Notes: a model not told the origin generated them from the sequence alone. Counted from the first letter of the stretch, positions 25,096 to 34,300 are shown. The stretch is 64,000 nt of DNA from Bdellovibrionaceae bacterium UBA6502 (GCA_002436415.1 DJMA01000041.1:1-64000); one strand, 5' to 3'. A program made the numbers and translations.

Positions 25096-25942
25096 ACAAA
25101 GTCTTGGAAAAAGCAAAACGAGTTATCAAAGTTTTGTAGGTATTGCTCTCAGTGGTGCTAAAAACGATAGAACTACATTTTGTGAATTACAATATTTCCC
25201 TAAATACGATCAAATTGCTTTGAGTAGCGTAGTTGAGGGAATTGGTCCGTCTAAGTCAAAGCTAGGTGATAGTATTTTGGTGGAAAAAATAAATGATTTG
25301 AAGTCGGTTAAAAAACTGGCTGTGAATTCTAGCATTCAATTGCCGCCTTGTTTTCGCTGTCGTCTATCCTGCCCGGGCATAGAGTCTTGTCGAGTAGAAG
25401 AAGTGAAATGGTTGCATGCTGAATTTCAAAAAGAAGCAAAGAAGAATAAAAAAGCTAAGATGCCATTGCCATATACCGATCGACCGGTAGAGTACTATAT
25501 CAATACTCATTTCGAAAAAAACATCGAAACTCAATACAGTCTAAGCGCTAATGCAGCTCCCTTGACTGCGAGAAGCTTTTTTCTCAATAAACATTTTAAA
25601 GAAAAATTGATCGAAGTTTTGCCATCACTAAGTGTCTGGCGAATTGGTAATTACTTAAAAGTACAAAAGTCCTATTTGAAATACTATAAAAACTCTGAAG
25701 ACTGTGAAGTGATTCGCTTGTTCTTTTTGGACCAAGTTAAAGAAAAAATCCCTTTGTTTTTATACAACCAAGATAAGCAGAAGTTAGTTTCTAATCCTCA
25801 AGCCTTTGATGCTTTTATTTGTGCTTTAACAGCTTTTTATGAGCACAAAAGAATGACAGAGGATAAGCCTAAAAATTTTCCTAAGAAAGCCTCTTGGGTG
25901 GCAATTCCTAAAGAGGATTTGTCTAAAGCATTTCAAAAATAG
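25088..25942 (+). CDS. DUF429-like (RNase H-fold) protein
   Basis: A 284-residue soluble protein. The N-terminal YQSFVGIALSGAKNDRTTF resembles the first acidic strand of DUF429, although the usual Asp is replaced by Ala. The motifs RPVEYYINTHF and, near the end, FDAFICALTAFYEHKR, then SWVAIPKED, match the DUF429 layout. A Cys-rich loop PPCFRCRLSCPGIESC (four to five Cys) around residues 90-110 could bind metal. DUF429 proteins are predicted nucleases; activity is uncertain here. It overlaps the GHMP kinase gene by 8 bases and the convergent next gene by 20 bases. Confidence 0.55.
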   Translation: MAKQSLGKSKTSYQSFVGIALSGAKNDRTTFCELQYFPKYDQIALSSVVEGIGPSKSKLGDSILVEKINDLKSVKKLAVNSSIQLPPCFRCRLSCPGIESCRVEEVKWLHAEFQKEAKKNKKAKMPLPYTDRPVEYYINTHFEKNIETQYSLSANAAPLTARSFFLNKHFKEKLIEVLPSLSVWRIGNYLKVQKSYLKYYKNSEDCEVIRLFFLDQVKEKIPLFLYNQDKQKLVSNPQAFDAFICALTAFYEHKRMTEDKPKNFPKKASWVAIPKEDLSKAFQK

Positions 25943-26927
25943 GCAAGACTTCTGTCTCTAATCGAAAGACTTCATCGATCAGCGGAGCGTAAGCTTTGTC
26001 TTTCGCTTGAGCTTCAATCAAGTTTTCGCGCAGACTGCCTCTAACGCAAAGAGCCTCGAAGTTTGCTCCGAAGCTAAGAAAAATTTTGATGCCTTCAAAA
26101 ACTTGTTCTTTGGTGAAGAAGTAGGGCATTTCAATATGTCGTTGTAGACTCACTAAGGTGTAGTAGCAAAATATACTGGTGCTTTTGTAGAGAGGAAAGT
26201 TAAGATCAACTTTTGCCTTTCTGTACCAAGGCATGATTTTAGGATCGTTCACAGAAAGAGACATGGATAAAATTTTGTGCTCTCTTTCAATGTCTAGGCT
26301 ATACTTTCGCAAAAGAAATTGAAACAACTCACTAAAACGATAGCCCATTTCCTCAGGGTTTTTTGCGTATTGAATGTTGAATTGGTAATAATCCAGACTT
26401 GCAATGATCAGGTCGAAACCTTTTTCTTTGTCGCTCAGCAATTGAATCAAATTGTTGATATTGTAAGCGCTAACATCTTCGACTCTTAGGCGAAAGGTCA
26501 TTCCAGATAAAAGAAGGTGATCTTTCATGTCGTGAAATTCAGGTAAAATATCTACCCCAAGCTTTTCTGCTTGATACAACAAGAAGTTAAAGCGCGAGAA
26601 ATAATCTTCATCACCAGCTCCAACAGCCAGATTGTAATACCTTGGAATCAACTCTTTGTAGATGGAGTTAGGTAATTCACCTTGGATGTCTGGGTTGGAT
26701 TGGAATAATGCTCGATGGTATTCTTTGAAGTATTGGCCGATTTCAAAATCTTTACTTTTGTTTAGACTTTCTTTGTTTTTGTTTACAACTTTTATGAAGT
26801 GCTTAATCACATTGTCGAGAGGAGCCTTTGATCCGTCCGGTAAATTTATTTCGGATATCAGAGAGATGTCTGCCGAAGCAAATACTGGAAACAGTAATAA
26901 AATTGATAAGATAAGGCCCCTTTTCAT
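25923..26927 (-). CDS. Exported hypothetical protein, ankyrin-like C-terminus
   Basis: A 334-residue protein. The ATG at 26927 gives a clean signal peptide (MKRGLILSILLLFPVFASA); the open frame starts 12 codons earlier. The mature part is helical. Near the C-terminus a stretch VFEGIKIFLSFGANFEALCV followed by LRENLIEAQAKDKAYAPLID resembles an ankyrin-type helix pair, but the rest has no clear repeat. No family is recognised. It lies 64 bases downstream of the gene at 26992-27858, read in the same direction, and may be co-transcribed. Confidence 0.55.
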   Translation of the reverse strand: MKRGLILSILLLFPVFASADISLISEINLPDGSKAPLDNVIKHFIKVVNKNKESLNKSKDFEIGQYFKEYHRALFQSNPDIQGELPNSIYKELIPRYYNLAVGAGDEDYFSRFNFLLYQAEKLGVDILPEFHDMKDHLLLSGMTFRLRVEDVSAYNINNLIQLLSDKEKGFDLIIASLDYYQFNIQYAKNPEEMGYRFSELFQFLLRKYSLDIEREHKILSMSLSVNDPKIMPWYRKAKVDLNFPLYKSTSIFCYYTLVSLQRHIEMPYFFTKEQVFEGIKIFLSFGANFEALCVRGSLRENLIEAQAKDKAYAPLIDEVFRLETEVLPIFEML

Positions 26928-26991
26928 ATTGGATTTTGTAACAAGGGGATGGCTTCTTTGCAAAATTTAGCAGTGCATTATAATCAAATAA

Positions 26992-27858
26992 TCACAAACT
27001 GATCACTACAATTGCTAAGAATCCAAGCAACATCATAATTTTATCAAAGCGATTGCTTTCTTTTTCTTCGTCTCGGTCCTTTTGTTTCATTTCAACGGGC
27101 AGTTCTGGAGAGAAGCTCTTGCTTGCCAGTTTGTCTAAAAAAAGAAAGTTTTTATCGGATTGGTTCATGAGGTTTGAGCTTCCTTTGAAGAATGCGAGGT
27201 TTCCTTCTGTTTTCACCCAAATTAATTGATCAAACTCCACCGAACGGTGACTGTTTTGAAAAAGCTCTCCTGTATTGGTTCTACGAATTCTTATGAGCTT
27301 CGCCTCATCGAGTAAATCCTGGCTAAGGTGTTTTGAAATTCGAAAACTGTACAAACCAGCCTCCGTACTTGGTGAACCAATGCCGTGAAAGATTAACTTT
27401 TTTAACCAGTTTTTTGCCAACTTATTTGCCAAGCCAATCAGTTGTTTTTCTTTTGGTAAATTATTAAGGTACTTCTCTCGTAGTTCTATTAGAGAATAGC
27501 CATCTTCAGCACTGTAACTGCGAAGAACCAAAAACTTTTCTTCTAGGCTTAGGCTAATTAAAATGTCTGCTTGTAAATGTTCTCCTAGAAAAATGCTTTC
27601 TTTGACGCTCAAGTTGCTTCTGGCTTGGTAAGTGTCTTTCATTTGCAAGAATTGTTTTGAGGCCACTAAGAAACGACCATCTTCAGTGATGGTTTTTCGA
27701 AACTCCCACCAAACATTTGCTTTTAAACCAGGCTCTAATCCTTCGGCTAGAACTGGAAAAACGGCAAGCTTATTTGGCACACTTAGCCATTGAATTTGAT
27801 CTGCTTTCAGTAGATGTGTGTAGCCTAGGAGTAAAATGCTGAAAATGACAATCTTCAT
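26992..27858 (-). CDS. Exported, C-terminally anchored hypothetical protein
   Basis: A 288-residue protein with an N-terminal signal peptide (MKIVIFSILLLGYTHLLKA) and a C-terminal hydrophobic helix (IMMLLGFLAIVVISL) that would anchor it with the bulk in the periplasm. The region LAVFPVLAEGLEPG followed by GRFLVASKQFLQ and LQADILISLSLEE loosely resembles the nucleotide-like fold of CsgG/TolB-N type periplasmic proteins, which is a weak impression only. No family is assigned. It is divergent from the HAD gene, with 164 bases between the two starts. Confidence 0.55.
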   Translation of the reverse strand: MKIVIFSILLLGYTHLLKADQIQWLSVPNKLAVFPVLAEGLEPGLKANVWWEFRKTITEDGRFLVASKQFLQMKDTYQARSNLSVKESIFLGEHLQADILISLSLEEKFLVLRSYSAEDGYSLIELREKYLNNLPKEKQLIGLANKLAKNWLKKLIFHGIGSPSTEAGLYSFRISKHLSQDLLDEAKLIRIRRTNTGELFQNSHRSVEFDQLIWVKTEGNLAFFKGSSNLMNQSDKNFLFLDKLASKSFSPELPVEMKQKDRDEEKESNRFDKIMMLLGFLAIVVISL

Positions 27859-28022
27859 TCTTAAAGTATAGGGGCAAAATCATTTTCTTCAAGCAATTCT
27901 CCAAGTGAGATTTTTAAGATTTGATATAGAGCTTATCAGCTCAGGATCTAGACTTTTTAGAAAAGCGATAAAACTAGAGAATAAAACTTAAAAAACTTTC
28001 TTCTTTATATCATAATGAAGAC

Positions 28023-29087
28023 ATGGCGGATTGGACCCAAAGGTGTAAAATTTCAGGCGATGTGGTGTTTTTTGAGTATGTAACTTCCGAGTTAGCTCAA
28101 AATGCAGATCGTGTTTTCGTTTGGGATCTCGATAAAACCTATTTGGACACCCATTTTGAGAGCGTCAGAGGTTTGTATCGAACCATCATGGAGAAGGCTT
28201 TTCAGAAAAAAAATGTTCCAGGTACGGGGAGTCTAGTTCGTGCCATTACTACGGCTAAAGATGATAAGGCTTTTCCAATTTACTTTATCACAGCATCGCC
28301 ACCACAATTGGAAGAAAAAATTCGTGAAAAGCTAATGCTGGATAAAATTAGACCTTACGGAATCTTTTTTAAAGACAATTTAAAAAACTTAAAACCAGGG
28401 CGTTTGACACGATTAAACCAGCAGGTCGGTTACAAATTACAGGCTTTATTGCAATTGCGGTCGGTAATTGCTCATGATGTGAAACAAATTCTTTGGGGAG
28501 ATGATTCAGAGTCAGATGCTATCATTTACTCTTTGTATAGTGACATTTGCTCAAGGCGTTTGGCAGGAGATGATTTAAAATTTATTTTGAGTCATTTAAA
28601 AGTAAGAGGACAGCAGCTGCGAGTGATTCAAAACTTACAAAATGAAATTCCTGAGAATGATCCGATTGATCGAATATACATTAATTTAGCGACAGATACA
28701 GACCCGGACTATTATTATAAATTTGGAAGAAGAACTTTGCCCACTTATAGTAGTTTTCAAGCGAGTTTGGACCTTTATCAAAATCATAATTTAAGTCTAG
28801 AGCAAGTTCTAAGTGTGGCGAATGATTTGGTTACTAATTATGGTTTTTCTCCGGAGGAACTAGGCAAGGGCCTTAATGATTTGGTGAAACGTCGAGTTTT
28901 AACCAAAGAAGTAGTGGAAGTAATCATTGAAGGCTTAAAGACAGAGAGACTATTGCCTAGTTATTTTCGACTAAAATCTGAGCCGATTAGTACTGAAAGT
29001 TTCCGCAAGATTTTTCATTCAGATTCTGGCTCTGATTCGGAGCGCTGGATTCCTAATTTTATCGATTATCTTCACGATTTTAGATAA
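28023..29087 (+). CDS. HAD-superfamily protein, DUF2183/App1-like
   Basis: A 354-residue soluble protein. The HAD nucleophile motif WDLDKTYLDTHF has Asp35 and Asp37. FPIYFITASPPQLEE is the second motif (Ser/Thr) and ILWGDDSESDAIIYSLYSDI supplies the acidic motif IV. This order and the SPPQLE phrase resemble the DUF2183 (App1 phosphatidate phosphatase) family. A phosphatase acting on a lipid or other phosphomonoester is inferred. The C-terminal 130 residues are helical and unassigned. No signal peptide is seen. Confidence 0.7.
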   Translation: MADWTQRCKISGDVVFFEYVTSELAQNADRVFVWDLDKTYLDTHFESVRGLYRTIMEKAFQKKNVPGTGSLVRAITTAKDDKAFPIYFITASPPQLEEKIREKLMLDKIRPYGIFFKDNLKNLKPGRLTRLNQQVGYKLQALLQLRSVIAHDVKQILWGDDSESDAIIYSLYSDICSRRLAGDDLKFILSHLKVRGQQLRVIQNLQNEIPENDPIDRIYINLATDTDPDYYYKFGRRTLPTYSSFQASLDLYQNHNLSLEQVLSVANDLVTNYGFSPEELGKGLNDLVKRRVLTKEVVEVIIEGLKTERLLPSYFRLKSEPISTESFRKIFHSDSGSDSERWIPNFIDYLHDFR

Positions 29088-29135
29088 GAAAATTTAAAAA
29101 ATTTCATGAACAAGTGGATCGCATTAAATTGTGGC

Positions 29136-29153
29136 TTGATCGATTTCGATCAA
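29136..29153. promoter_or_regulatory. Inverted repeat, possible operator
   Basis: TTGATCG-ATTT-CGATCAA is a perfect 7-bp inverted repeat. No T-run follows, so a protein-binding site is more likely than a terminator. It lies about 50 bases after the HAD gene. Confidence 0.35.
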
Positions 29154-29219
29154 TGTCTAGTTTGTCATAAAAGTTTCTCCAAAAAGCAAAAAAAATTAAT
29201 CCTTTGGGCTATAACTAGG

Positions 29220-29253
29220 GTCTAAGAATAAATGCACTTAGACGGCATTTTTT
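29220..29253 (+). terminator. Terminator-like hairpin before the GCS2-type gene
   Basis: GTCTAAG (29220-29226) pairs with CTTAGAC (29237-29243), followed by GGCATTTTTT. It probably ends the transcript of the HAD gene or attenuates the next gene, whose start is 66 bases further. Confidence 0.65.
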
Positions 29254-29318
29254 CATTAATTTCTGCTTAAGATAAGCCGACAAAAAGGAAAGTTTTTTAT
29301 TGGTCCCCGGAGGGATGT

Positions 29319-30731
29319 ATGGCAATCAAACCAAAGACTTATCGAGCATCGGATTATCATCGATTTCAACAAAACCTAGCGCTAGAAATAGAAGATCTTA
29401 GCTTAGCCATTAGCTCTAATAATGTTTCTAAGCAGAAAATTAAATATGGTGCTGAGTTAGAGTCTTGGATCGTGGATAAAAACAACTTCGATGCTCAAGC
29501 TAAAAATGATTGGTTGTTGAAAGAGCTTTCTAATAAATCTTTTGTACCTGAACTTTCAAAGTTTAATGTTGAGTATAATTCCAATGTTTATGATGCCTCG
29601 GGTTTTTGTCTGAAGAAATTTGAATCTGAACTACAGATTGCTGAACATAAACTGCGCCGAGCAGCGGAGAGTATTGACTGTAAAGTCTTACATATTGGAT
29701 CTTTACCTAATTTGAGTAGAAACAAGATGCAGATTAAAAATATGAGTAGCAAAGAACGCTACCATACTTTAAATCAACAAATCTTGGATAAAAATAACGG
29801 TAATCCTCAGCATTACAAAATCGAAGGTGCAGACGAAAAATTGGACTTTCTTTCTGAAAGCATTATGCCCGTAGCGGCCACAACTTCTTTTCAGATGCAC
29901 TATCAACCTGTTTTCGAAGATTTTATTCCGAGCTATAATGCCTGTTTGTATTTATCGGCTCCAATGTTAGCATTGACTGCAAACACTCCTTTTCTTTTTG
30001 GTAAAAGACTTTGGGATGAAAGTAGAATTCCTTTGTTCGAGCAAAGTATGCCGGCATCTGCTGCACACTTTGGCCGAGTAGGCTTGGGTTGTGGTTTTTT
30101 AAAAGATTCGGTTTGTGAGTATTTTCGTTACAACCATGATGAATATGATGTGTTCTTTCCTGAAAATGAAAATTTTGAAAGAGGTAGGTTTACCCACAAT
30201 TCGGTACATAATGGTACCATTTGGCATTGGAATAGAGTGGTTGTTGGAAGTGGTGATGAAGGTCAAGACTATGGAGTTCGAATTGAATTTCGCCCGGTTA
30301 GTGCAGGGCCAAGTTCAGTGGATATGACCGCTCATTTTGCCATGTTTCTAGGTTTGGCTAAAAACCTTTCTTCAGAAAACATTGGTGAAGAATTTCGAAT
30401 GGAAGATTTGGTTGAGAATTTTTATTCAGCAGCAAAGAATTCCTTTGATGGAAAGATTTTGGGACTAAATCAAAAGCAATATTCTTATCAAGATTATTTA
30501 ATTGGTGAACTGATTCCAAGAGCTGAACAGGGTTTGAAAGATCTTGGTGTGGAGAAAGAGCAAATTCAATATTATTTAAAAAATAATATTTTGCCACGTT
30601 GTAAATCGAAGTTAAATGGGGCAAACTGGCAGAAGGCTTTTGTTGAGAAAAACGGACGAGATTTTTCTAAAATGCTAAGTCAGTATTGGGAAAACCAAAA
30701 TAAGAATCTTTCACTCATCGAATGGAAATAA
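29319..30731 (+). CDS. GCS2-type glutamate-cysteine ligase-like enzyme
   Basis: A 470-residue soluble enzyme with a strong SD (GGAGGG) before the ATG. The KYGAELESWIVD block is the substrate/metal-binding Glu motif of the glutamate-cysteine ligase GCS2 family. MPVAATTSFQMHYQP and RIEFRPVSAGPSSVDM are the later GCS2-like motifs. The family makes gamma-glutamyl amide bonds (YbdK/EgtA-like carboxylate-amine ligases). Whether Cys is the amine acceptor is unknown. An aspartoacylase-like gene starts 1 base after the stop, so the pair probably works on one compound. Confidence 0.78.
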   Translation: MAIKPKTYRASDYHRFQQNLALEIEDLSLAISSNNVSKQKIKYGAELESWIVDKNNFDAQAKNDWLLKELSNKSFVPELSKFNVEYNSNVYDASGFCLKKFESELQIAEHKLRRAAESIDCKVLHIGSLPNLSRNKMQIKNMSSKERYHTLNQQILDKNNGNPQHYKIEGADEKLDFLSESIMPVAATTSFQMHYQPVFEDFIPSYNACLYLSAPMLALTANTPFLFGKRLWDESRIPLFEQSMPASAAHFGRVGLGCGFLKDSVCEYFRYNHDEYDVFFPENENFERGRFTHNSVHNGTIWHWNRVVVGSGDEGQDYGVRIEFRPVSAGPSSVDMTAHFAMFLGLAKNLSSENIGEEFRMEDLVENFYSAAKNSFDGKILGLNQKQYSYQDYLIGELIPRAEQGLKDLGVEKEQIQYYLKNNILPRCKSKLNGANWQKAFVEKNGRDFSKMLSQYWENQNKNLSLIEWK

Positions 30732-30732
30732 T

Positions 30733-31725
30733 ATGCAAGTTTACAATCAGCTACCGGAGAATTTTGTTAACACTCGCGCCGAGGATCTTCACAAAATTTT
30801 ATCTGGACCAAGTCTGTTTGATTTAAAAAACGCTGAAGCGGATGCTTATGTGTTTTTAAGTGTTTTACTTCATGGTAACGAACCCACTGGTTTAAAAGTT
30901 GTTCAAAGGCTTTTGAAAAAATACGATCACCAATTGCCTTTCAATGTTTTGTTGCTGGTTGGCAATGTACAAGCTGCCAAAGATAAGGTTAGGTATTTGA
31001 GTGATCAACAAGATATGAATCGTATTTGGAATGGAGGCGATTCAGAGATGGAGAAATGGGCCTCTGAGGTTAAAGATTACGTCATTTCAAAAAAGCCGAT
31101 TTGGGGCTTGGATCTTCATAACAATACAGGAAAAAATCCATTGTATGCCTGTGTAAACCACTTACATGACGAATTGTTTTTATTGGCAGGGGCTTTTTCC
31201 GACAAAGTGGTGTATTTTGAAAGTCCAGAAGAGGCCTTATCGGTTAGTTTATCAGAGCACTTTCCAACGGTGACACTAGAGTGTGGACATTTCGCAGATC
31301 TAGATGGTGTAGAAAGAAGCTTTCAATATGTTGAAAATTTACTTTCAAAAAATGAAATCAAAGAAATTCCTTATAACCCAAACTTTAAACTTTTTGAGGT
31401 TGAGGCAACGGTAAAGGTTCGACCGGGTTTGGACATTTACATTGGAGATCATTCCGAAGAGGAAGCAGTTTGCTTTCTTCCACATTTAGAAAATCTAAAT
31501 TTTGAAATGGCCAAAGAGGGTAGTGTGCTTGGAAGATCAAGAGAGGAAAGCTCTCCCTTGGTGATCTATGGTGTAGAAGGTGAAGATTTGCATGATCAAT
31601 ACATCGAATACATCGATGGGCGCCTGCAACTGCAAGCGGATGTAGTGCCCAGCATGATTAGCTTAGATCCAGTGATAATTCGTCAAGATTGCCTAGGTTA
31701 CTTTATGAAAGAGAAAAAGATCTAA
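30733..31725 (+). CDS. Succinylglutamate desuccinylase/aspartoacylase family zinc hydrolase
   Basis: A 330-residue M14-like amidohydrolase. Zinc and substrate motifs are visible: LLHGNEPTG (His and Glu ligands), DMNRIWNG, LDLHNNTGKNP (third His) and VTLECGHF with the catalytic Glu. The family removes an acyl group from an N-acyl amino acid. It starts 1 base after the GCS2-type gene, which suggests a build-and-trim pathway for a gamma-glutamyl or acylated amino acid, an inference. It meets the next gene tail to tail with a 4-base overlap. Confidence 0.82.
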   Translation: MQVYNQLPENFVNTRAEDLHKILSGPSLFDLKNAEADAYVFLSVLLHGNEPTGLKVVQRLLKKYDHQLPFNVLLLVGNVQAAKDKVRYLSDQQDMNRIWNGGDSEMEKWASEVKDYVISKKPIWGLDLHNNTGKNPLYACVNHLHDELFLLAGAFSDKVVYFESPEEALSVSLSEHFPTVTLECGHFADLDGVERSFQYVENLLSKNEIKEIPYNPNFKLFEVEATVKVRPGLDIYIGDHSEEEAVCFLPHLENLNFEMAKEGSVLGRSREESSPLVIYGVEGEDLHDQYIEYIDGRLQLQADVVPSMISLDPVIIRQDCLGYFMKEKKI

Positions 31726-33206
31726 GGCTGTTGCAAATCTGTTGGGGTAAATTTATACCAGTCATCATATTTGTCTAGATGATTGTTGTGCATGATCCAC
31801 CAAAGCTTTCTAAAGTAGAGCGGGTCTTCTGCATAACTAGAAAGTCCCAAAATCATTTGTGCTCCAGAAACATTGTTATTCACTCGATTGTGAAGTCGTA
31901 TTAGCCTTGAGCTTATGTAAGCAGGGTGACTATTAACCTTTGTAACATAGTCTCTGACGCTATCAATGAGGTGTTCATAGTACTTGATGTAGTCGTTGCT
32001 TCTGGAGGCTTTACAAGCTTTGCTTCGATTTTTAGAAAAGTCATATATGGAGAAATAGTTATTGCACCTGGTTCCTAGGGTGATTCTACCATTATCGTCA
32101 TAGGTTTTTGTCCAGCCACCTTCGAGGCTAACTTGTGACAAAGCCATACTTGGTGGGACAAGATCCACTTTAAAAAAAGCTTCTGCAAAAAACTCTTTGC
32201 TTGGCACCTTAGCCTGAATTCGATATTTTTTCGCAATTTTCTCTAATTTCTTTAAATTCTTTTTTTGAAATTCAGTTTTGTAGTAAATTCGTCGTAACCA
32301 ATCTCTTTCTTTTAAAGTCTCCTCGTTAACCTGCAATATAAGTGGCAACCAAACACAAAAGTGCAATCGACTTCTTTCCTCTACGGGCTCAATGACGTCA
32401 AAGGTGTTCTTTGCAATCTTACTTGTGAAGAACATAGGCGTGTCTGAAGAAATAAATTCTAAGGCTTTGCGATTAATTTTAGCGCAGTACTGTTGTAAGT
32501 TTTCTTTGTTCGGACTAATTTCGTTAATTTGCGCTAAGTCTAGAGACTCCCTGAGTTGACGTCGGTGTTCGGGCTGGATTTGGGTTTCAATTTGCTTATC
32601 TACCGGAAGAGAACTAACCATCGAATTTAGAAGCTCTTGGTATTCGGCAAGGCTATTTACAAGTTGGCGACCCTCAGCAAGAGGCAAACCAAGATTTTTT
32701 TGTGGGCTTTGAGAGCCATCAGGCTCTTTCCACGACAGTTCTAATAATTCATAAAAATCAGTTTTGAAATGTTCAAACACCCAGTTGTTCTCTAAAAAAG
32801 GAATGGCTGATTTTGGAAGGATAACTTTGTGTAAGCGATCTTCGGTATCGGCGCTAAGCTGTTCAGGGCTTGGCTTCCAGTTCCATTCGCCATAGCGGTG
32901 AAATCTTTCGGGAAGTTCAAAGTAAAATTCGTCTTCGTTGGATCGTTCCGAGATGTGAGAATTCTCTGTCTGCTTAGTTTCTTTTTCTTTAATCTGAATG
33001 TAGGAAGGCTTGATACTAATATCAGACACAGAAAAATAGCCTGGGCTTTTTTCGTCCTGCTCTTGCTCTCGCTTAGATTCGTAGGTTTCTGCTCTTTCTT
33101 GAATGCTTTTTGTTTCATCCAGTCTTAGACGAGAGCTTAGGTTTGACCCACAGGCAGCTAAAAGCAGTGTAAGCAATATTAGTTTGTTTTTACCAAATGC
33201 CTTCAT
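31722..33206 (-). CDS. Lipoprotein with Bax-like glucosaminidase domain
   Basis: A 494-residue protein. The ATG at 33206 gives a lipoprotein signal with a textbook lipobox (LLAAC, Cys at residue 19); an upstream TTG at 33224 is less likely. A long charged linker follows. The C-terminal 180 residues match Bax / GH73-type N-acetylglucosaminidase: VPPSMALSQVSLEGGW (catalytic Glu region), RCNNYFSIYDF, SVRDYVTKVNSHPAYISSRL. These enzymes cleave peptidoglycan glycan strands. In a predator it could modify self or prey wall, which is inference. Next to the gene is a divergent-free gap of 106 bases before the receiver gene. Confidence 0.78.
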   Translation of the reverse strand: MKAFGKNKLILLTLLLAACGSNLSSRLRLDETKSIQERAETYESKREQEQDEKSPGYFSVSDISIKPSYIQIKEKETKQTENSHISERSNEDEFYFELPERFHRYGEWNWKPSPEQLSADTEDRLHKVILPKSAIPFLENNWVFEHFKTDFYELLELSWKEPDGSQSPQKNLGLPLAEGRQLVNSLAEYQELLNSMVSSLPVDKQIETQIQPEHRRQLRESLDLAQINEISPNKENLQQYCAKINRKALEFISSDTPMFFTSKIAKNTFDVIEPVEERSRLHFCVWLPLILQVNEETLKERDWLRRIYYKTEFQKKNLKKLEKIAKKYRIQAKVPSKEFFAEAFFKVDLVPPSMALSQVSLEGGWTKTYDDNGRITLGTRCNNYFSIYDFSKNRSKACKASRSNDYIKYYEHLIDSVRDYVTKVNSHPAYISSRLIRLHNRVNNNVSGAQMILGLSSYAEDPLYFRKLWWIMHNNHLDKYDDWYKFTPTDLQQP

Positions 33207-33312
33207 GCTTCTTTTGAAAAGCAAAGGCTGTTCCAGCTAGGCTCAATTATAGTAGAAAAGAGCCTAGTCGTGGATGCTAGGGACAATAAATGTCTTTACA
33301 GATTGAAAAAAA

Positions 33313-33654
33313 TTACAAATAACGATGAAGGCGAGTAAAGTCTATGGGTTTTTCCAGGATGTCTGTAGCTCCCAAGCCCATGGCTTTCGCTTTTGTCAAA
33401 GTTGTGAAGCCTGAAATTAGCAAAAAGGTTTCTATTTCAGGGTGCTCAGATTTGACGTATTTCAATAGTTCTATACCATCAAGCTTTGGCATTAAAACAT
33501 CTGAAATAACTAGTTCAATGTTTTCCTTTTGAAGGATTTCTTTCGCGTCAAGACCGTTGTAAGCATTAAAAACTTTATGTCCTAATTCGTTCGCTTCAAA
33601 CTCGATGAAACTGCAAATTGCTGGTTCGTCGTCTACAACTAAAATACTTGCCAT
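33313..33654 (-). CDS. Single-domain response regulator (CheY-like receiver)
   Basis: A 113-residue receiver with no output domain. The acidic pair VVDDE (8-10), phospho-acceptor Asp52 in VISDVLMP, Ser in LLISGF and Lys in ILEKPID are all present, so it should be phosphorylatable. AAAGGA lies about 10 bases before the ATG. No histidine kinase is adjacent, so its partner is elsewhere. Confidence 0.88.
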   Translation of the reverse strand: MASILVVDDEPAICSFIEFEANELGHKVFNAYNGLDAKEILQKENIELVISDVLMPKLDGIELLKYVKSEHPEIETFLLISGFTTLTKAKAMGLGATDILEKPIDFTRLHRYL

Positions 33655-34300
33655 AAAATAGAATCCTTTCTTTTTATATTAAATAATTAAAAACTGTGTG
33701 AAATTTAGATAATTTAAAGACTCGCTCGAAGTGAAATTGTGAGACTCGCGCCTTAATAAAAAATCTCCTATAACGAATCGGAACTAAGCGAAAAAACTTT
33801 ATACGCTAATTGCAGGAATAGCCTCTGATCAATAATCTTCACATTTAGTATTTTAAAAATCTCTTTGTGATAAATGAAGAAAGAGTTCAGGTAAGATTAA
33901 GGAGAGGCTAAAAACCTAAATCCTTCCACTTGAAAGAAATTAGTAAAAGTTTTGCCAATTTCTCAAAAAGTTTTTTGGGGAAAAATACCCCAATTTTATT
34001 TCGAAAAAAATTTGCATCAAATTAAGAAAAGCTAAAAAATTAATTATTCACTAAGCCTTTGGTTTTGAAAATCATTTCTCAGCAAAATAAAAATTATGGG
34101 TAGTTTTCATTGGCTTTGGATAAAACCACTAATTTTCAGGCTTTAAAAAGAGCAGAGATATCTGGTTTTGATCAAAGTACTGGCAGTCTTGGCTGGCAGA
34201 GTGATTTCCGGCTAATTAAACTCCGCGTAAAGACTCTTGAAAAGTGATTCAAATCTGAAGAGGTGGTAGTTTCATGGCAAAATTTTAAAAGGAATCTTTA
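33655..34300. other. Long intergenic region with a terminator-like hairpin
   Basis: 646 bases without a recognisable gene. At 33975-33992 TTGGGG and CCCCAA form a 6-bp stem with a 7-base loop, followed on the plus strand by TTTTATTTC. No plus-strand gene lies upstream, so this could be the 3' end of a small RNA starting between about 33700 and 33960, or a chance hairpin. The rest is AT-rich and probably holds the divergent promoters of the receiver gene and of the LtaS-like gene. Confidence 0.4.

Noticed and set aside
26662..26970. 102-codon plus-strand frame opposite the exported hypothetical gene
   Set aside because: Antisense shadow of a minus-strand gene that has a proper signal peptide and start.
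34140..34230. TGGCAG / TGGCTGGC sequence as a sigma54 promoter for the LtaS-like gene
   Set aside because: Spacing between the GG and GC elements is 8 rather than 10 bases.
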